Positions 13,920-16,446 of a DNA stretch of 16,446 nucleotides are shown here, piece by piece. The notes beneath the pieces are model-generated. The model was not told where the DNA came from, ran no database searches, and worked only from the letters and a program-made list of their open reading frames with translations. This DNA is from Cyclobacteriaceae bacterium (GTDB lineage Bacteria; Bacteroidota; Bacteroidia; Cytophagales; Cyclobacteriaceae), in NCBI GenBank assembly GCA_028279155.1, contig JANQST010000580.1, forward strand, positions 1-16,446. The letters are read 5' to 3'. Within the stretch, counting starts at the first letter, position 1, and every line of letters begins with the position of its first letter. The translations under genes were made by a program, and so were the position numbers.

Positions 13920-15293
13920 CTAAAACTTGATAATTCTATGAATGCTTTTGCTGCCATTCAAGTCAATTTCTACCACATAAGTATCATCAGGAAATTCAGA
14001 AATATCTATTAAAGGATTAGATGAATCAATTTGATCTGAAAAAACTACTTTACCACTCAAATCAAAAATGGTGACATTGAAAGTTGTTGCTAAATTGTCA
14101 TAGCCGATCAAAAATTCTCCATCACTTGGATTGGGATAAACAATTGAATTAGTAAGAGAATTTTGCATTGAAACGGAAATGATTTCAGAATACCGAAACG
14201 AACCATCAAAGTCGGTCTGCTTCAATCTGTAAAATTGAATCCCATTGTTAGGTTCATAATCTATGTAAGAGTATTCTCGAATATCCGTAGAGTTTCCTGC
14301 ACCTTTTACAGTTCCAAGAGGATCCCATACCTCTCCATCCAAAGATTTTTCAACTGTAAAAAAGTCATTACCGATTTCAGATGCTGTTTTCCACCTGAGA
14401 ATGATTCGATCGTTCAATGCCTCGCCAATGAATAGGAATAATTTTATTGGTAATACAGCGTTATCCAATTCAAATACTCCCTCTCCAACACCATTTCCAC
14501 CGAAAAAAACTACTCCGAGATCAATCCCGTTCAATGTAGATGATAACAACGTCAACATCGTCATTCCATTCCCATCGGAACCAAGGAACGAGACGCCAAG
14601 ATCCTCTGTATTCAGCGATGAGTGGAGTTGCGTGAATACTTCAGAACCGTCATCATCACCTCCAATAAAAGGGAAACTCAGGTCAGCTCCACTCAATGAA
14701 CGGTGTAGTACAACCAATTGAAAATCTCCGTTTCCGGTGCTTCCGAAAAATGAAACACTCAAGTTCTGTCCGTTCAATGATTGAGAAAAAAGAGTCAGCA
14801 GGTCATCGCCATTTCCCTGTCCCCCAAAGAACGGAGGTCCAACCGAATTACCATTTAGATCAACAGAAAATCGATCTGTGAATGTATCTCCATCGCCATT
14901 TGCTCCAAAAAATGGGACATCCAAATCTTGACCGTTCAATGAAACATTTATGTTATCCAGGCTGAAATCGCCCAAACCATCTCCACCACCAAATACGGGA
15001 GTTAAGTCTTGTCCATTCAATGATATTGCTAAGTCTGTAGCCAGAATATCACCACTACCATCACTTCCTCGGTGAGCCACTGACAAATCTTCACCTGCTA
15101 ACGAAAGAAAACTACGGGTCACTACATCACCACTTCCATCTCCACCATTGAAAACCGAACCAATATCCGTACCCTCAAGGGAGACACTTTTTACTTCCAG
15201 ACCATCATCACTTCCACCATCCCCTCCTGTATACTGAGCAAATACCGACAAAGGACTGAATAGCAAACAAAAAAAATGTGCTGAAACTTTCAC
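13920..15293 (-). CDS. T9SS-secreted protein with nine 27-residue Gly/Asp-rich repeats
   Basis: A 457-residue protein with a signal peptide (residues 1-20, ending SVFAQ). Residues 21-37 look like half a repeat, and 38-279 contain nine tandem units of about 27 residues with pattern SLNGxDLxVxFFGGxGxGD plus a variable tail. Residues 280-375 (ILRWKTASEIGNDFF, then FYRLKQTDFDGSFRYSEI) form the fibronectin-like spacer common before type IX sorting signals. Residues from about 385 (VYPNPSDGEF) to the end (IHRIIKF) are the Por secretion system C-terminal sorting domain. The protein is therefore exported across the outer membrane and released or anchored at the surface. Dense Asp/Gly turns suggest calcium binding, but no standard calcium motif is exact. 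It lies 22 bases after the SUMF1-like gene and is probably cotranscribed. Function unknown; perhaps adhesion or surface structure. Confidence 0.88.
   Translation of the reverse strand: MKVSAHFFCLLFSPLSVFAQYTGGDGGSDDGLEVKSVSLEGTDIGSVFNGGDGSGDVVTRSFLSLAGEDLSVAHRGSDGSGDILATDLAISLNGQDLTPVFGGGDGLGDFSLDNINVSLNGQDLDVPFFGANGDGDTFTDRFSVDLNGNSVGPPFFGGQGNGDDLLTLFSQSLNGQNLSVSFFGSTGNGDFQLVVLHRSLSGADLSFPFIGGDDDGSEVFTQLHSSLNTEDLGVSFLGSDGNGMTMLTLLSSTLNGIDLGVVFFGGNGVGEGVFELDNAVLPIKLFLFIGEALNDRIILRWKTASEIGNDFFTVEKSLDGEVWDPLGTVKGAGNSTDIREYSYIDYEPNNGIQFYRLKQTDFDGSFRYSEIISVSMQNSLTNSIVYPNPSDGEFLIGYDNLATTFNVTIFDLSGKVVFSDQIDSSNPLIDISEFPDDTYVVEIDLNGSKSIHRIIKF
14457..15182 (-). repeat. Nine in-frame 78-81-base tandem repeats in the T9SS protein gene
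   Basis: Nine diverged units encode protein repeats 38-63, 64-90, 91-117, 118-144, 145-171, 172-198, 199-225, 226-252 and 253-279. The first is 26 residues long and the others 27. Most conserved positions are Leu2, Gly4 (Asn in unit 8), the FFGG core and the GxG(D) that follows. The units are diverged in sequence, so this is an old protein repeat rather than a recent DNA duplication. Confidence 0.88.
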
Positions 15294-15315
15294 GATTAAA
15301 GTGATGTACTCAAAA

Positions 15316-16446
15316 TCAAGGTGCTATTCTTCCACCTCTTCCACCGTAGTAGCTAAACCTACCAGTAGTTACAAGCGCTCCATCTGTCCGGTCAGATATT
15401 CTTAATCGTACAGAATTCTCAAACCAATCTCCCCCTCGTTCACCAATACCATCCGCATTGGTTCCGGGCCAGGTACTTGCATCTGCATCGCCTGCTGAAT
15501 CCAATAGACCATCCCCGTGGGTTCCATCAAATGTTCTTCCGTTAGCCAGTCCTACAGAAACAAAACGCTCCTTTAGGTTTCCTCCGAGTTCCATAACTCC
15601 ATAAAATGAGGCGCCCGATGTCTCTCTTCCTGTATTCGATCCATTCGCCGCAAAAATGCCAACCCTTAAAGGTCCACTTATTGACCCATCCGTAACATCA
15701 TATATTGCATTCCCACCGGAATTGTAATTTGTAGCAATTCCCTCATCAATCGCATCCGCATTGCTAAGTGTATAGGCACTGTTGGCCAATGTTGTTGTAC
15801 CCCATACATATTCATCAACTACAGGAGTCAAAGTCCCTCTGCAAACCTTTTCGTATTCCAGTTCGGTCAAAGGTCGAAGAGCAGCCCAATCCAGGTAACC
15901 AGCTACATCAGCCCAAGTGAGGTAGTTTGCAGCTACATACGGTGTTGTGGTACTATATATTCCTCCTGATACTGTTATGTTGCCTCGATTACCAGTCGTA
16001 TTGGGAAATCGTGCTGTTCCCTGCGTTCCATCAATGGTGTTAAGAAAATCCACATAACCTTGTTGACTGATTTCATATTTCATGCTATAAAAAGCATCGA
16101 ACCCTTTTGGGAAAGCTGCTGCAAGGGTCCCAGTACTACCTATGGTATTATTCCCAGCTGATGAAGTTCCCCACAAATTGCCTGCGGTTTGTTCAACGCT
16201 AAGTGCATTTTCTGAAGTGATTTGAAGCGGAATTGTATTGCCAGAAGTCCAGGACCCATTTGTGAAACTTCCAGACTCCGTTCCACCACTTCCCACAAAA
16301 TAACTTGCTTGCGGTATGTTAACCATTTCAATAGCAAAGACTTTGATATCGACACCATCATTATCCCCTACGCCATTTTCTCCATAATTCCATCTAAGCT
16401 GAACACCGGTTAAATTAAAAGTACCACTTCCATTGGCGTCACGATA
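15316..16446 (-). CDS. SUMF1/formylglycine-generating-enzyme-fold protein (5' end outside window)
   Basis: The frame stays open past the window's right edge: 40 codons precede the Met at 16326 without a stop and continue the protein sensibly (TGVQLRWNYGENGVGDNDG, then FAIEMVNIPQ), so the start lies outside. IEMVNIPQASYFVGSG and RPLTELEYEKVCRG match the SUMF1 fold (consensus RLPTEAEWEYAARG), as do FYGVMELGGNLKERF (consensus MxGNVWEW), RGGDWFENSVRLRISDR (consensus RGGSW...LR.A.R) and the terminal GGRGGRIAP. The paired cysteines of genuine formylglycine-generating enzymes are not present in the C-terminal region, so sulfatase activation is unlikely. A structural or glycan-binding role, as for gliding proteins GldJ/GldK, is closer. 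There is no sorting domain at this C-terminus. It precedes the repeat protein by 22 bases, and the two are probably exported partners. Confidence 0.85.
   Translation of the reverse strand, partial: YRDANGSGTFNLTGVQLRWNYGENGVGDNDGVDIKVFAIEMVNIPQASYFVGSGGTESGSFTNGSWTSGNTIPLQITSENALSVEQTAGNLWGTSSAGNNTIGSTGTLAAAFPKGFDAFYSMKYEISQQGYVDFLNTIDGTQGTARFPNTTGNRGNITVSGGIYSTTTPYVAANYLTWADVAGYLDWAALRPLTELEYEKVCRGTLTPVVDEYVWGTTTLANSAYTLSNADAIDEGIATNYNSGGNAIYDVTDGSISGPLRVGIFAANGSNTGRETSGASFYGVMELGGNLKERFVSVGLANGRTFDGTHGDGLLDSAGDADASTWPGTNADGIGERGGDWFENSVRLRISDRTDGALVTTGRFSYYGGRGGRIAP

Noticed and set aside
14401..14721. Open frame on the plus strand opposite the repeat protein
   Set aside because: Lies within the repeat array of a well-supported secreted protein; its composition is just the complement of the repeats.
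14457..15182. Repeat array considered as a CRISPR or DNA satellite
   Set aside because: Units are in frame, diverged at DNA level and encode a regular protein repeat within a gene with signal peptide and sorting domain.

Overview
The window looks like chromosomal DNA of a Bacteroidota, most likely a marine Cytophagales (Flammeovirgaceae/Reichenbachiellaceae type). The grounds are AT-rich DNA, genes without obvious Shine-Dalgarno sequences, promoter elements resembling the Bacteroidota -7 box TAnnTTTG, a secreted protein with a type IX secretion (T9SS) C-terminal sorting domain, and the overall gene families. Genus is not determinable from the sequence alone. Coding density is high: no gap between genes exceeds about 110 bases, and the largest (6091-6195 and 8849-8953) were inspected. 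The first holds operators and promoters; in the second I see nothing convincing.

Layout. (1) 1-3355 (+): the 3' part of a very large transporter gene in which an RND efflux permease is fused to an ABC ATPase. The ATPase domain is itself interrupted by a membrane segment. An overlapping ABC-2-like permease gene follows. (2) 3405-4842 (+): a MarR regulator preceded by two copies of a palindromic operator, translationally coupled to a cysteine-synthase-like PLP enzyme. (3) 4893-7469: an ArsR-type repressor; a convergent secreted class A acid phosphatase; and, divergent from it, an ArsR-SRPBCC fusion regulator followed by a small secreted NTF2-like protein. (4) 7499-11132 (+): an FAD/NAD(P) flavoprotein of a kind often seen with ArsR regulators, then a probable operon of a methionine gamma-lyase/cystathionine-type PLP enzyme, a DinB-family protein and a nitrobindin-like heme protein. 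(5) 11129-13846 (-): a secreted S9 prolyl-oligopeptidase-family peptidase followed by a MerB (organomercurial lyase) homologue. (6) 13920-16446 (-): a SUMF1/FGE-fold protein (5' end outside the window) followed by a T9SS-exported protein built from nine 27-residue Gly/Asp-rich repeats.

The genes from about 3.4 to 11.8 kb share a loose theme of thiol, metalloid and small-molecule stress handling: three small repressors, two sulfur-type PLP enzymes, an ars-type flavoprotein, a nitrobindin-like protein and a MerB homologue. The most concrete regulatory observation is that the phosphatase and flavoprotein promoters carry the same operator (ATCGT-N6-ACGAT) at the same distance from a -7-like box, so they may be one small regulon. 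The most unusual protein is the RND-ABC fusion, whose ATPase domain is split by about 175 residues of membrane sequence carrying an HExxH motif.
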